Assembly: GCF_003576645.1 (NCBI RefSeq)
Contig: NC_044930.1
Span: forward strand, 16,256,620-16,320,619
Length of the DNA stretch: 64,000 nt
Reading direction: 5' to 3'
Origin: Ipomoea triloba
Taxonomy: Eukaryota > Streptophyta > Magnoliopsida > Solanales > Convolvulaceae
A program made the position numbers and the translations under genes. Within the stretch, counting starts at the first letter, position 1. Each line of letters opens with the position of its first letter. Below, in pieces: positions 1 through 11,687 of the stretch. A model generated the notes under the pieces. It had not been told where the DNA came from. It saw only the letters and a program-made list of their open reading frames with translations, and searched no databases.

Positions 1-651
1 TTACACTTCCTTCTTTTGTTGGCGTGGATTCCTTGTAGATCATAATCCTGATATAATTAGATATTCAATTACCATATTTACCCTTTTATTAATGGAATTA
101 GCGTATGTAATTTGTTTAATGTGTTGCATATGATTTGTCCATCTCTACTCATCCTAGGGCTACATTTAATCCACACTTTGTATTTTAAGTGGGTTTGCAT
201 GTGAATGCAACCCTCTATATATATATATATATATATATAAACATATAGAAGAATTGAAATACACAGATCATGTCTTTCTATCATATATGTATGTTTATCT
301 ATCAAAACTTGAAAATCGAATCCAAACATACAAACAAGAACAGAAATCCTTTTTCTTTTTTATGCTCTGTGTCATTCGATCGGCGGATGAAGCCTCGGTC
401 GCCGCCGATGGCGGCTGCGATGGCGGACCCCATTTTTTTTTCGACTGGCGACGACGGCTGACGGGAGGCGGCGGTGGTCGTCTCGATCGGCTGTGGCGGC
501 AAGCGACGGTGGACGCTTTAACCGTGACCGCGAAGGCGGCGGCATCAGGCGGCAGTAGTGGTCTTCTTGCGATCTACTGTTGTCGCTTGACGTTGTCGTT
601 TTTTTTCTCTCTGCTTGTTTCTCTGTTTTTTGATCGAACGCCTTTTTTTGT
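1..651. other. Flanking DNA without a recognised gene
   Basis: The first part is AT-rich and holds a TA microsatellite. About 380-600 is GC-rich, with many short CGG/GCC-type motifs, and is open in several frames. None of the translations shows a domain, and open frames are expected by chance in such GC-rich DNA. The sequence ends at the target duplication of the hAT element. Confidence 0.6.
216..239. repeat. (TA)12 microsatellite
   Basis: Twelve uninterrupted TA dinucleotides. A simple repeat, likely polymorphic. Confidence 0.95.
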
Positions 652-1375
652 ATAGTGGCTAGACGTGACCGCGGTTCGGTTCCGGTTCCGGTTCCGAACC
701 GCCGGTTCACGGTTCTTGGTTTCTCTAAACTGGAACAGGAACCGGAACCTTATATTAAGGTTCCGGTTTCGGTTCCTAGAACCGGCGGTTCCGGTTCGAA
801 CCGCCGGTTCTAACCGGCATTTTTTATTTTTTTTTTGGTAAATTTGTAGTATTAAATATTAATGTATTATGACTATTATGATATTAATATTATCGCACAA
901 ATTTTTAAGTTATCTTATTTTTTAATTTTAACAAATAACAATGAGTCCATTACTATCATTTTCATTTTTCAAATATCTTGTTGAGTTATTGACTTGTTGT
1001 AACTTGTAACATAATTGTGTATTTGTATGGCCAAGTAGTGAAGTAGGCAAGTAGTAATTAGTAAGTATACAACATACAATTGATATAAGTTCAATAATTG
1101 GATTTCATTTCAAATCAGTGAAAAGAATACATTACATTGGTTACAAAATTCAAATCTCATATATTATTGACTACTCAATTCTTAAAATCTAGAATACATT
1201 GGTTATAATAATACATTGATTTTCTCTAAACTTTAATGTTAAACAAAAAATAATAATAATAATTTTGGGCTTGCACTTAATTTTACCAAGATTAAGTTGC
1301 CTACGTATCTTATTGAAAGTTCAATAAGAATCAAAGCCTACGTAGTTCTTTTACCTTTTTTTTGGAATTAGGACT

Positions 1376-3767
1376 TTAGGAGTCGGTTTGTTCCCCTTCG
1401 GTTGCAGTAGTGGTTGCATCATCGGAAAAGAAATCGTTGATGATGCCTGACTTATCATTCTCTTGTTCTCTAATTTTTGCCAATCCCCAATCGGATGTGC
1501 AAACTTGAATTTCAATTGACTGTGGCGTCATTCTTGAATGAGTCTCGTCCAACATGTTTCCACCTGCACTAAACTCCTGTTCAACTGCTACTGTAGAAGC
1601 AGGAGTTCCAAAAATTTGTTTTGCAATAATATATAAAATAGGAAAAAAAATTCCGTGGTCTTTCTACCACTGCAAAACATCAAGATTATTATCATTATCT
1701 AAAAATACAAACTCAGTATTTAAATATATCTCCGCCTCGGATAATGCTGAAGATGATGAACGAGTCCCGCTCCCACTGGTCTGACGACTTTTACCTGTTC
1801 TAGCTAACAGGTTAAAGCCTCTACTTCGTAAAGATGATTGTGAGCTTTGTGAAGAACTTCGAGAAGACGTACTAATATTCAACGACGGACCATAAGCCTG
1901 TAAATATTCTTCACACAAACTATGAAATAAACTCGTTATTTCATTATGTATAGCATTAACATTAACATAGTTCGGATCATCAGGATCATCTAATTCTAAA
2001 CATTCATAATAAGTTTGTAAAAAAGTACTTAAACCATATAATTTACAACGAGGATCAAAACACATTGCAATTAAATAAATAATAGGAATATTTCTATAAT
2101 AATATAAAAACTTTGATCTAATGCATGCAATAGCATTACTCAAAATATCATCATCACGATATTCAAAAAGCTTACCAACAATATTTACAGCATAAATTAA
2201 AAATAAGTGTGTAGTAGGATAATACACACCGGACAAAGCCAAAGTGGCATCATTAACTCTTTTAATAACTCACAAATCTTTGTGCAAGCATCCCAATGTT
2301 GCGTAAACAAATGAATATCACTGTTGTTTGCAAAAAAAAGAACATAACAAATCTTTATAATATATAGTACTACTAAGCAAAGTATAGGTAGAATTCCAAC
2401 GAGTTGGAACATCTCGAGGAAATCTTTTTGGAGGCATATTGTTTCTTTTGCAAAACCGACTAAACTCTTTTTGCGCATTGGGATGCTTCCACAAATAAAC
2501 AACAGCATCTCTAATAGGTTTAATACTACTACTAAGAGAAACTAAACTAGCTTAAACACATAGATTTAAAACATGACAAACACGCCTTTGGTGAAAAAAT
2601 TTACCTCCAAAATACGGTAGACATAATTCCTTAAGCGCAGGGATTGCAGCAATATTGTTGGATGCATTATCAAAACCAATTGCAAAACTTTTGTTAATAA
2701 TTTTATATTCATCAAATATACTTTGTAACTTACTGTAAATATTATGTGCACTATGTTGTTCATCAAAACACTGGAAGGCAAGGATTCTTTTTTGCAACCG
2801 CCATTCTTGATCTACCCAATGACAAGTAACGCCCAAATATGAATGTTCTCTCCAATGGTCGCTCCAAATGTCAGCACATATAGTAACACGCCCATTATGT
2901 GTTTCCAAGTAAGAAATCAATCTCTTTTTTTCATATTTATATAATTTATAAAGACGATGCGTAGCCGTTGTACGCGGTAAATCACACATTTGTGGATTTA
3001 ATGCACCCCTGCAAAATTCTTTAAAGCCAACTTTCTGTCCAAAACTAAACGATAAACCGTCAATAGCAATCATTTCAGCAAACTTGCGTCTAGTTTGCTC
3101 ATCTGAGTAATGAAATAAAGCACTAGATTTAGTTGTATACCTCCCAATTTGTTGTTGTGTTTGTGTATTTACCTCTTTATCCGGATGTTTTGAAGTTATA
3201 TGCTTCCGGTACGTCCCGTATCCACTAGGATTTGGACCATTGGTACTCCTTGTCACAATAATTACATTTAACTGTAATTCTTCCATCAGGGTGTTCAACT
3301 TTTTTCATGTGTACTCTAAAAAGATCGGATTTTTGTTTAGCAGCAGAAGGTTGAATTTCTTCGGGTTCCTCGTCCTCGTCCTCGTTGTGGCCCTGCAAAA
3401 AAGTAGCAGTGTTAGAATCAAAAGAAGAATGAAAGGGTTGGGAACCAAAAGAGGCATGTTGAGGTTTATTTATGGTCATTTGAGGGTTTGGATTCATGTC
3501 TTGGTAGTATGATTGTTGTTGTAAAAATTGGTGGTATTCATGTTCGCTCGGAAATCCATGAACCGAATGCCGGGGAGGTTCAAAAAAAGGCGCTTCGCTT
3601 GGAAATCCATGAACCGAATGCCGGGGAGCTTTAAAAGAAGGATTTTCTCTTGAAAATCCATGAACCGAATGCCGTGGAGGTTCTACAGCAAGAGATTCGC
3701 CACGATTTCCACGACTACCACTAGCTTGGCCTTCGTAGGAAAAGGATGCTCTGCTTGAACTATCCAT
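1376..3767 (-). pseudogene. hAT transposase (BED finger + RNase-H-like + hATC), inactivated
   Basis: The frame starts at 3767 with a Ser/Gly/Pro-rich N-terminus and a BED zinc finger whose CNYC half is seen near 3260. A frameshift near 3235-3245 moves the second half of the finger (RKHITSKHP) into another frame, which runs on to about 2552 and includes the ICADIWSD stretch. Further breaks lie near 2550 and 2200-2240. The C-terminal hAT dimerisation domain is recognisable (EIYLNTEFV, then DVLQW). The second Trp of the usual LQWW motif is a TAG stop (minus strand, about 1662-1664). Translation beyond it still reads hATC-like sequence (FGTPASTVAVEQEFSAGG) to a stop at 1376-1378. Related to RICESLEEPER/DAYSLEEPER-type plant hATs. 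No intact product is expected. Confidence 0.85.
3545..3690 (-). repeat. Three 51-bp repeats in the hAT transposase N-terminus
   Basis: The motif GAAATCCATGAACCGAATGC recurs at about 3551, 3602 and 3653. Each unit encodes about 17 residues containing PPRHSVHGF. It is an in-frame tandem duplication upstream of the BED finger and is probably disordered. Confidence 0.8.
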
Positions 3768-4229
3768 GTAGAGTGTAGAGATATAAAAAATGTAGAGAAA
3801 ATTATAGGCAAGAGAGTAATCAAAGTATTGAGAGGGTGAGAGAGTTGGAGAGTAAGATATTGAAAGAATGAAAGTTGCGTAAAAAAATTGTAGTTGTAGA
3901 AATGTAGACTTGTAGGTAAGAGAGTAATCAAAATATTGAGAGAGTGAGAGAGTTAAATATTGAAAGTTGCGTAAAAAAATATTTTTGAAGTCACTAATTT
4001 ATAGAAGATAGAAGACTTATCAGTTGAAGTCTTGAAGGAGTTGAAGCCTCACTTGAAGGAGTTGAAGTCTTGAATGCCTGATGAAGTGATGAAGATTGAA
4101 GAGTACACAAAAAAAAATCCGTTCTTACATTCTGACAAAAAAAATCCGTTCTTACAAATACAATGTTTATATTTTGAAAAAATTTCCGAAATTTACGGAT
4201 TCAAAGCCTAAATTTTCAGAAGTTTTTGG

Positions 4230-4572
4230 CTCCCTTTGTGCAGATATACCTCCAAAGCTGCAAAGGGAGCCAATAATTTTAATGAAGTGCTATTCTCTAG
4301 CACTTCAAAATTTGCACGTTAGAAAGCATTAAAGGAAGCTAAAGTGCCAAACAAACACCTGCAAAAAAAAAGGGTGAATGACAACTTAGACAAGACTCAA
4401 GTGAGTCTTTGAATTTTCAAAGACTCACTTGAGTCTTTGTACTGGCTACTGCCAGTGGGCAGTAGCCAGTAAGGCTACTGCCAGTAGTAGGCTACTGCTG
4501 GCAGTAGCCAATAAGGCTACTGCCGACTGGCAGTAGCCTAGTAGGCCACACCAGGCTACGCCTGGTGTGGCC
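4230..4572. repeat. Cluster of hairpin-forming inverted repeats near the hAT right end
   Basis: Several self-complementary blocks follow one another. GGCTCCCTTTG pairs with CAAAGGGAGCC (4230-4272). AGACTCAAGTGAGTCTTTGA pairs with its inverse across a short loop (about 4393-4437). Overlapping GGCTACTGCC/GGCAGTAGCC units fill 4442-4535. AGGCCACACCAGGC pairs with GCCTGGTGTGGCCT around a 3-nt loop (about 4541-4572). They lie just inside the right terminus. Confidence 0.8.
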
Positions 4573-4712
4573 TACATATTAAATATTTTTTTTTAATTTT
4601 TTACGGTTTTGGAACCGGAACCAGATTCTCCGGAACCTACCGTACGGTTCCAGTTCCGGTTTCTACAGTACCGGCCGGTTTGAACCAAACCGTGGTCACC
4701 CCTAATAGTGGT

Positions 4713-4986
4713 GTTTGAGCTAGTGTTATGTTTCTATTAAAACCTAGCTTATGTCCTATGCACAGCAACCACACGGTCCAAACATAAAAATAGGGCCCAA
4801 TTTTTTATTTTGGACCTAGTACCTTGGGCTTAAGTTTATACTTAGGTCCTTTTTACTTGAAGCACAAATAATTATTCCTACTCTTTTTTGGATCTCATAC
4901 ACTAAATACTCTTAAGCCCATTATTCCTTTTAATCATACATGGGCTGTTTTTTTTAATCATAAATTCTTCATAATTCCTGTAGAAT
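4713..4986. other. Non-coding stretch between hAT and copia gag
   Basis: AT-rich sequence with no open frame of note. It would be the place for a copia 5' LTR and primer-binding site. Neither a match to the 3' LTR (18889-19187) nor a TGGTATCAGAGC-type site is visible, so the 5' end of copia A seems lost or replaced. Confidence 0.6.
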
Positions 4987-5847
4987 ATGGCTGCTCTCGC
5001 AAAGCGTGAATTCGCCGAACTTGCCCTCGATGGAAGTAACTTCCTTACTTGGGTACTTGATGTTGAGATTCATCTCACATCTACTGATCTGCAAGATGCA
5101 ATAAAAGAAAAGTCTACGTGCACTACAACCCAGAAGGCAAAATCATTTATTTTTCTCCGTCATCACCTCAACCGTAATCTAAAAAATGAGTACCTGATTG
5201 AAAAAGACCCTTATGCCCTCTGGAAATCTCTGAAATCTCGTTTTGACCAACAAACATCATTGGTCTTACCCCAGGCCCAATATGATTGGCTCAATCTCCG
5301 ATTCCAGGACTTTAAGTCCGTGACTGAATACAACTCTGCTTTACACAAAATAGTGTCACAACTTAAACTCTGTAAGCAGAATGTCTCGGATGAGGATTTG
5401 ATTGAAAAAACTTTGTCCACATTCCATGCAAACAACCTTGTGCTCCAGCAGCAGTATAGGGCTTAGACTTACACCCTGCATTCAGAGCTCATATCGGCTT
5501 TACTGGTAGCTGAAAAGCATAATCAGTTACTGATGCGTAATCATAATGCGCGTCCAATTGGTACTACACCTGTGCCTGAAGCACACGCCGACGCCCAGCA
5601 GAGCAACACTCAGAGGGGTCGAGGTCGGGGAAGAGGGAGAGGGAGAGGTCATGGCAGGGGCCCGATGAGAGGTGGAAAAGGGAAAAATAACAACAGTGAT
5701 TCCCGTCCTCAAGACGAGAAAGCAGATCATACTCAAAAAGGTAAGCCCAACACAGCATGTTTTAAATGCGATTGCAAGGGCCACTGGTCTAGGACCTGCA
5801 ATATCCCCACACATTTGGTTGAGACCTACCAAAAGGTGCTCCAGTAG
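4987..5847 (+). pseudogene. copia A gag (UBN2-type gag + zinc knuckle)
   Basis: The frame starts MAALAKREFAELALDGSN and shows the copia gag pattern of a short N-terminal SNFLTW block. An in-frame TAG at 5464-5466 interrupts it. The same frame then continues through an Arg-Gly-rich stretch (about 5615-5670) into a CCHC zinc knuckle, C-x2-C-x4-H-x4-C (CFKCDCKGHWSRTC, about 5758-5799). The knuckle binds RNA during packaging. The single stop and the missing 5' LTR mark it as a relic. Confidence 0.85.
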
Positions 5848-5926
5848 GAAGAACAACACAAGAAGAAAGAATCTGGACAGTCATCGCTGCCTGAAGCGAA
5901 TGCCCTCGTCTCAGAAAATGATGACC

Positions 5927-6011
5927 TGCTGGGGGCAGAGCTAGCTGATTATGAGGATCATATGTGATCATTTTTTATGAACTCTTCTCATGCCTACGAG
6001 CATGCTTAATA
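5927..6011 (+). repeat. 85-bp segment, source copy
   Basis: It begins TGCTGGGGGCAGAGCTAGC and is found again at 7038-7122 with two mismatches (positions 5946 and 6005 of this copy). Here it reads in the frame following gag (LLGAELADYEDHM). Confidence 0.9.
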
Positions 6012-6075
6012 AGTTTGAAAACATTCCAACAATTTCTTTTCTCTGAATAAATTTATCAATTCCTTTTTTGCCATA

Positions 6076-8159
6076 TTGATACCAATTCCCCTTCATTTTT
6101 TTAGAAATATAGGAGATAGATCAACCTTATGCTTGGTTGATAGCGCGACCACCCATTCTATCTTGACAGATAGAATGTTCTTTCAAACTCTTAAACCTCA
6201 CACCGGCAATATCTCCACTATTGCTGATGATAGTATTCCCATCGTGGGCTTAGCTTTAAAGATATTCGGTCCAATGGTTTCCACATCGAAACTCAAACTA
6301 AAAACAATACTGAATTCCTTGTCATGACCAAAACGGTTAATGACCAGAAAGCGGAGATTGAAGAACTCCCTTCTTTTTCTACAGGCTTATACTATTCCTA
6401 TGTTCAGCCCAAACTATCCTATAGTACATTCGCAATAAAGCTCAAAATTTCACATTCTTTCGGTCTATGGCATGACCACTTAGGTCACCCTGGGCAAACA
6501 ATGATGAGCCGGATACTTACAAACTCGATTGGCCATAACCTTCTTAAGATGAACATTATGTCTCTTAAAGACTATACTTGTCTTCCCTGTGCGAAGGGAA
6601 AGGTTATTCTTAAGCTATCTCGTCCTAAAGTTGGTTTTGAGTCTCCTGTTTTCCTACAACGATTACAGGGTGATATTTGTGGACCAATTCATCCTTCTTT
6701 TGGACCATTCAAATATTTTATGGTCCTCATAGATGCTTCCACCCGATGGACACATGTGTGCCTGCTATCAACTCGAAATACCGCATTTGCAAAATTCATG
6801 AGTCAAATCATTAAGCTAAATGCTCAATTTCCCGATTATCCTATTCAAAATGTAAGGATGGATAATGCTGGAGAGTTTACCTCATTAACTTTTAACAATT
6901 ATTGTATGGCCATGGGAATTAAGGTGGAACATCCTGTACCATATGTCCACACCCAAAATGGTCTTGCTGAATCTCTTATTAAGAGACTTAAGCTCATAGC
7001 TAGACCATTACTGCAACGGTCCAGTTTGCCAGTCACTTGCTGGGGGCAGAGCTAGCAGATTATGAGGATCATATGTGATCATTTTTTATGAACTCTTCTC
7101 ATGCCTACGAGCATGATTAATACAACTCCAGCCAACTGCATATCACGAATATTCTCCCCTACAACTTGTACGTGGTAACGAGCCAGACATTTCTCATTTG
7201 CGTGTCTTTGGCTGTGCAGTTTACGTACCCATACCACCTCCACAGCGTACCTCGATGGGTTCTCAACGCAGATTAGGTATTTATGTGGGGTTTGTTTCCC
7301 CATCCATCATTAAATACCTAGAGCCCATGAATGCCGATCTATTTACTGCTCGGTATGCTGATTGTGTCTTTGATGAAGACCATTTCCCGGCATTAGGGGG
7401 AGAGAAAAACTCAGCTTTAAAGAAATGCTAGGAAATTTCATGGAATGAAAAAGGTCTTCAATATCTTGACCCATGTACTAATCAAACTGAACTTGAAGTT
7501 CAGAAAATAATAAATTTCCAAAAACTAGCAAATAATTTGCCAGACGCGTTACTGACTACGGAGGAGTGACTGAGTCCTATATTCTCACAGAAAATACTCC
7601 ATCAAGAGTAATTGTCCTCAAAGGACCGAATAATAACACTGACACTACCTAGCGCTAGAAGCGTGGGAGACCAGTCGGTGCAAGAGGTTTAAATCAGCAG
7701 AAATCTAAAAGTAGTAAACAATCACAGTCACTCCAAAATCGTCCTGAAGACGAAAAACCCAGTGTAAATGCACGTGCTACAAATAATTCTAACACTGGGA
7801 GTACGGAACATATTCACCAAGATATTATAGCAAATGAGAAATACTTGGTTGATGTAAACATAGAAATAGCTATCAACTTTGTTGAAACAGGAGAAAAATA
7901 CAATAGAAATATAACAATCGTCGACGATCAATTTGCCTCTACAATTGCTCTTCACATTTCTTTCAATAATCTGGATCTAGAACCAAAAACAATAGTAGAG
8001 TGCCGGAAGCGCTCTGATTGGTTGAAATGAAAAGAGGCAATTGAGACTGAGCTCAACTTGCTAAATAAAAGAAAAGTGTTTAGCCCTCCTGTACTTACCC
8101 CTAAAGGTGTGATCCCTGTAGGATCCAAATGGGTATTTGTACGAAAGAGGAATGAATAG
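6076..8159 (+). pseudogene. copia A pol, first part: protease, integrase, start of RT
   Basis: The protease active site is seen as VDSATTHSIL (about 6139-6168). The gag-pre-integrase HHCC zinc site (HDHLGHPG then CLPC) lies in 6470-6590. The integrase core has the catalytic Asp in GDICGPI, the second Asp in RMDNAGEF and the Glu in NGLAES (6670-6985). After a disruption at 7038-7122 the frame resumes with RVFGCAVYVP and GIYVGF. Stops and frameshifts follow through 7430-8030. The RT start GSKWVFVRKRNE ends exactly at the AATAG target site of the gypsy insertion. Confidence 0.85.
7038..7122 (+). repeat. 85-bp segment copied into the integrase region
   Basis: It is nearly identical to 5927-6011 but sits inside the integrase C-terminal region, where it replaces the residues normally found after the SLPVTCWG block. 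It shares TGCTGGGG at the left edge and GCATG near the right, consistent with reverse-transcriptase template switching at microhomology. It introduces stops. Confidence 0.85.
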
Positions 8160-8754
8160 TGATAGCATAAATGTAAACGGGGTCTACGATTACGCTACGG
8201 ATACGTGTGTTACGGGTGGTGAGGAATGTCGTTCGGCCGGTCAGACGGTCGGTCTACCGATCAACGACTGAGCGGTTCGAAGCTATATCGCTCTACGGGT
8301 GACGAACAGTGATAAAGAGTAAGCAGGAGAAAGACAATCGGCAAATCGCAAGTGTATTAGTGTAGTACTAATGAGTTATTCCTCTCCACTAGTGAGGGGA
8401 ATTAGCCCTATATTTATACAAAGTGGATTCACTATGCACATGGTGTCTGATATGCAAGTGGAGGGCATATGGGCTGTCACTCCGCAAAATGCGCATCGGT
8501 TTGCTCGAAGTGGTTGAGTTACTCGAGGTGATGAAAACACGGATCCCCTGTTCCCGAAAAGTTGTCGGTCATCACATCAAGCAACTGTTGCGCTCGTGAG
8601 CCTCCAATCCACAAGGTGTGTTGCTTCCAATCATGCGGCCGACGGACCGGGTGACCGTCGACGGACCGGTTGGGTGACCGTTGACGGACAGGTTGGGTGA
8701 CCGACGGACAGGTGATTTACGGACCGACTAGTACATGTGCATATTTACCCATCA
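8160..8754 (-). repeat. Tat-type gypsy 3' LTR (copy 1)
   Basis: 595 bp. On the minus strand it starts TGATGGGTAAATATG and ends GCTATCA. A TATAAATATAG box on the minus strand is seen at about 8409-8419. GACGGACC-type short repeats fill 8640-8730. It is the same sequence as 10150-10744, which belongs to the suspected assembly duplicate. Confidence 0.9.
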
Positions 8755-8771
8755 CAAGTCCCCCACTTCTT
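8755..8771 (-). other. Polypurine tract of the Tat-type element
   Basis: On the minus strand it reads AAGAAGTGGGGGACTTG, directly before the LTR start TGATGGG. This is the expected second-strand primer position. It also confirms the minus orientation. Confidence 0.8.
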
Positions 8772-9506
8772 GAATCTGCGAGAGTCGTCAGGTTCGAGAA
8801 GTAGAATGTGCTCCAGGCGGCTAACTTGTTGCGAGCAAAGTCTCCCTGGCTTGAATGCCTTGATAGTCCGTGATGAACCCCTCAAGTTTGATTTGAGCAG
8901 GAGGGGCGTGATTTACGCAGGTTGCCTCGTTAAAAACCTTAGACTAAGAAAAACCCTTTGGGAAAAAACCTAGCTAAGGGAAAAAGAGTACAACCGAAAG
9001 CATAATCACTAAAGACGGGTTTGTCCTGGTTGTTTCCGGTCGTCGAGCAATGGATCATTTAGCGGATTTTGTTCACATGTTTTCCATGGTTTGGAGATGG
9101 GTCTTCCCTTGGTGATACTTTGGTCCAGTAATAGTTGACGGACCAATCAAGTTCTCCACGGCTGGGAATGAGGAAGGTAATACATGCGAATCACCGAGTG
9201 GTTGACTTGACCAGGCGCATCCAATCCAGATGGGGTGATTGTTACCGGTAGTGATTTTTATGATCCGAGCACCTGTGTGTATATTTCCTCCAGTTTGACA
9301 CTTCGGACTTGCCAGGAACAATGCTCCCACCAGTAGTCTTCCAAGCTACTTTGCTTCTTACATGACCCATTAGCCTTTTTGGATCAACCCACTTTCTCAA
9401 AAAACCCAATTTTTTTTGTATAAATATCTTCCTACCATCTTCACTTCACAATCAAGACATTCCTAAGCTCTCAAAGCTGTCAAGTGTATCATCAATCACC
9501 TCCAAA
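8772..9506 (-). other. 3' non-coding region of the Tat-type element
   Basis: No domain was seen in any frame. It contains, on the minus strand (8916-8994), a module reading ACTCTTTTTCCCTTAG, then GGTTTTTTCCC, then AAGGTTTTTAACGAGGC. The same kind of module lies in the 3' region of copia A (18694-18770, plus). The stretch is repeated at 10762-11496. Confidence 0.75.
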
Positions 9507-10149
9507 GCCACCAAGANGCAAATAATTTGCCAGACGCGTTACTGACTACGGAGGAGTGACTGAGTCCTATATTCTCACAGAAAATACTCCATCAAGAGTA
9601 ATTGTCCTCAAAGGACCGAATAATAACACTGACACTACCTAGCGCTAGAAGCGTGGGAGACCAGTCGGTGCAAGAGGTTTAAATCAGCAGAAATCTAAAA
9701 GTAGTAAACAATCACAGTCACTCCAAAATCGTCCTGAAGACGAAAAACCCAGTGTAAATGCACGTGCTACAAATAATTCTAACACTGGGAGTACGGAACA
9801 TATTCACCAAGATATTATAGCAAATGAGAAATACTTGGTTGATGTAAACATAGAAATAGCTATCAACTTTGTTGAAACAGGAGAAAAATACAATAGAAAT
9901 ATAACAATCGTCGACGATCAATTTGCCTCTACAATTGCTCTTCACATTTCTTTCAATAATCTGGATCTAGAACCAAAAACAATAGTAGAGTGCCGGAAGC
10001 GCTCTGATTGGTTGAAATGAAAAGAGGCAATTGAGACTGAGCTCAACTTGCTAAATAAAAGAAAAGTGTTTAGCCCTCCTGTACTTACCCCTAAAGGTGT
10101 GATCCCTGTAGGATCCAAATGGGTATTTGTACGAAAGAGGAATGAATAG

Positions 10150-10744
10150 TGATAGCATAAATGTAAACGGGGTCTACGATTACGCTACGGATACGTGTGT
10201 TACGGGTGGTGAGGAATGTCGTTCGGCCGGTCAGACGGTCGGTCTACCGATCAACGACTGAGCGGTTCGAAGCTATATCGCTCTACGGGTGACGAACAGT
10301 GATAAAGAGTAAGCAGGAGAAAGACAATCGGCAAATCGCAAGTGTATTAGTGTAGTACTAATGAGTTATTCCTCTCCACTAGTGAGGGGAATTAGCCCTA
10401 TATTTATACAAAGTGGATTCACTATGCACATGGTGTCTGATATGCAAGTGGAGGGCATATGGGCTGTCACTCCGCAAAATGCGCATCGGTTTGCTCGAAG
10501 TGGTTGAGTTACTCGAGGTGATGAAAACACGGATCCCCTGTTCCCGAAAAGTTGTCGGTCATCACATCAAGCAACTGTTGCGCTCGTGAGCCTCCAATCC
10601 ACAAGGTGTGTTGCTTCCAATCATGCGGCCGACGGACCGGGTGACCGTCGACGGACCGGTTGGGTGACCGTTGACGGACAGGTTGGGTGACCGACGGACA
10701 GGTGATTTACGGACCGACTAGTACATGTGCATATTTACCCATCA
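10150..10744 (-). repeat. Tat-type gypsy LTR (second copy, in the duplicated block)
   Basis: Identical as read to 8160-8754, including the adjoining copia sequence on its left. It is probably the same physical LTR assembled twice. If the duplication were real this would be a third LTR of the element. Confidence 0.85.
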
Positions 10745-11454
10745 CAAGTCCCCCACTTCTTGAATCTGCGAGAGTCGTCAGGTTCGAGAAGTAGAATGTG
10801 CTCCAGGCGGCTAACTTGTTGCGAGCAAAGTCTCCCTGGCTTGAATGCCTTGATAGTCCGTGATGAACCCCTCAAGTTTGATTTGAGCAGGAGGGGCGTG
10901 ATTTACGCAGGTTGCCTCGTTAAAAACCTTAGACTAAGAAAAACCCTTTGGGAAAAAACCTAGCTAAGGGAAAAAGAGTACAACCGAAAGCATAATCACT
11001 AAAGACGGGTTTGTCCTGGTTGTTTCCGGTCGTCGAGCAATGGATCATTTAGCGGATTTTGTTCACATGTTTTCCATGGTTTGGAGATGGGTCTTCCCTT
11101 GGTGATACTTTGGTCCAGTAATAGTTGACGGACCAATCAAGTTCTCCACGGCTGGGAATGAGGAAGGTAATACATGCGAATCACCGAGTGGTTGACTTGA
11201 CCAGGCGCATCCAATCCAGATGGGGTGATTGTTACCGGTAGTGATTTTTATGATCCGAGCACCTGTGTGTATATTTCCTCCAGTTTGACACTTCGGACTT
11301 GCCAGGAACAATGCTCCCACCAGTAGTCTTCCAAGCTACTTTGCTTCTTACATGACCCATTAGCCTTTTTGGATCAACCCACTTTCTCAAAAAACCCAAT
11401 TTTTTTTGTATAAATATCTTCCTACCATCTTCACTTCACAATCAAGACATTCCT

Positions 11455-11636
11455 AAGCTCTCAAAGCTGTCAAGTGTATCATCAATCACCTCCAAAAAGC
11501 TCTCAAAGCTGTCAAGTGTATCATCAATCACCTCCAAAGCCCTCTCAAAGCTGTCAAGTGTATCATCAATCACCTCCAAAGCCACCAAGAAGCTGTCAAG
11601 TGTATCATCAATCACCTCCAAAGCCACCAAGAGCAA
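11455..11636. repeat. Tandem repeat of about 42-46 bp, four to five units
   Basis: The unit contains AGCTGTCAAGTGTATCATCA followed by ATCACCTCCAAAG. On the minus strand it stays open and would encode repeats containing LEVIDDTLDSFE. The contig end before N 9517 holds only one unit plus a fragment, so the repeat length is uncertain. Confidence 0.85.
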
Positions 11637-11687
11637 GCAGGTAAAACATTATAACTCTCTTTCTTTTTTTTCTTTTTTTTTTTTTGA

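Larger units (their letters stand above)
660..4704 (-). mobile_element. hAT-superfamily DNA transposon, decayed
   Basis: The element has imperfect terminal inverted repeats. The left end begins TAGACGTGACCGCGGTT and the right end, read inverted, begins TAGGGGTGACCACGGTT. It is flanked by an 8-bp target duplication, ATAGTGGC at 652-659 and ATAGTGGT at 4705-4712, with one mismatch. Eight-bp duplications and a TAGGGGTG-like start are hAT hallmarks. Both ends hold clusters of GGTTCC and CCGGTT motifs (about 675-810 and 4600-4685), which are plausible transposase-binding sites. A minus-strand transposase relic lies inside. Length is about 4.0 kb, as for complete autonomous hATs, but the gene is broken. 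Confidence 0.88.
7528..11496. repeat. Direct duplication, about 1,979 bp, meeting at a single N (9517)
   Basis: 7528-9506 and 9518-11496 read identically at an offset of 1,990 bases, through copia A, the gypsy LTR and part of the gypsy interior. The junction is one undetermined base at 9517. Copy 1 stops inside a tandem repeat that copy 2 carries in expanded form (11455-11636). No retrotransposition path duplicates host copia plus LTR plus interior in this way. It is most likely the same locus at the ends of two adjacent contigs. Confidence 0.9.

Noticed and set aside
254..710. Open frames in the GC-rich part of the left flank
   Set aside because: Low-complexity translations in competing frames, no start context, no domain.
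4713..4986. A possible 5' LTR of copia A
   Set aside because: No similarity to 18889-19187 and no primer-binding site was seen.
7728..10020. Pairs of identical small frames at 7728-8030 and 9718-10020 (and 8737-9330 / 10727-11320)
   Set aside because: They are the two copies of the assembly duplication within decayed copia and gypsy non-coding DNA.
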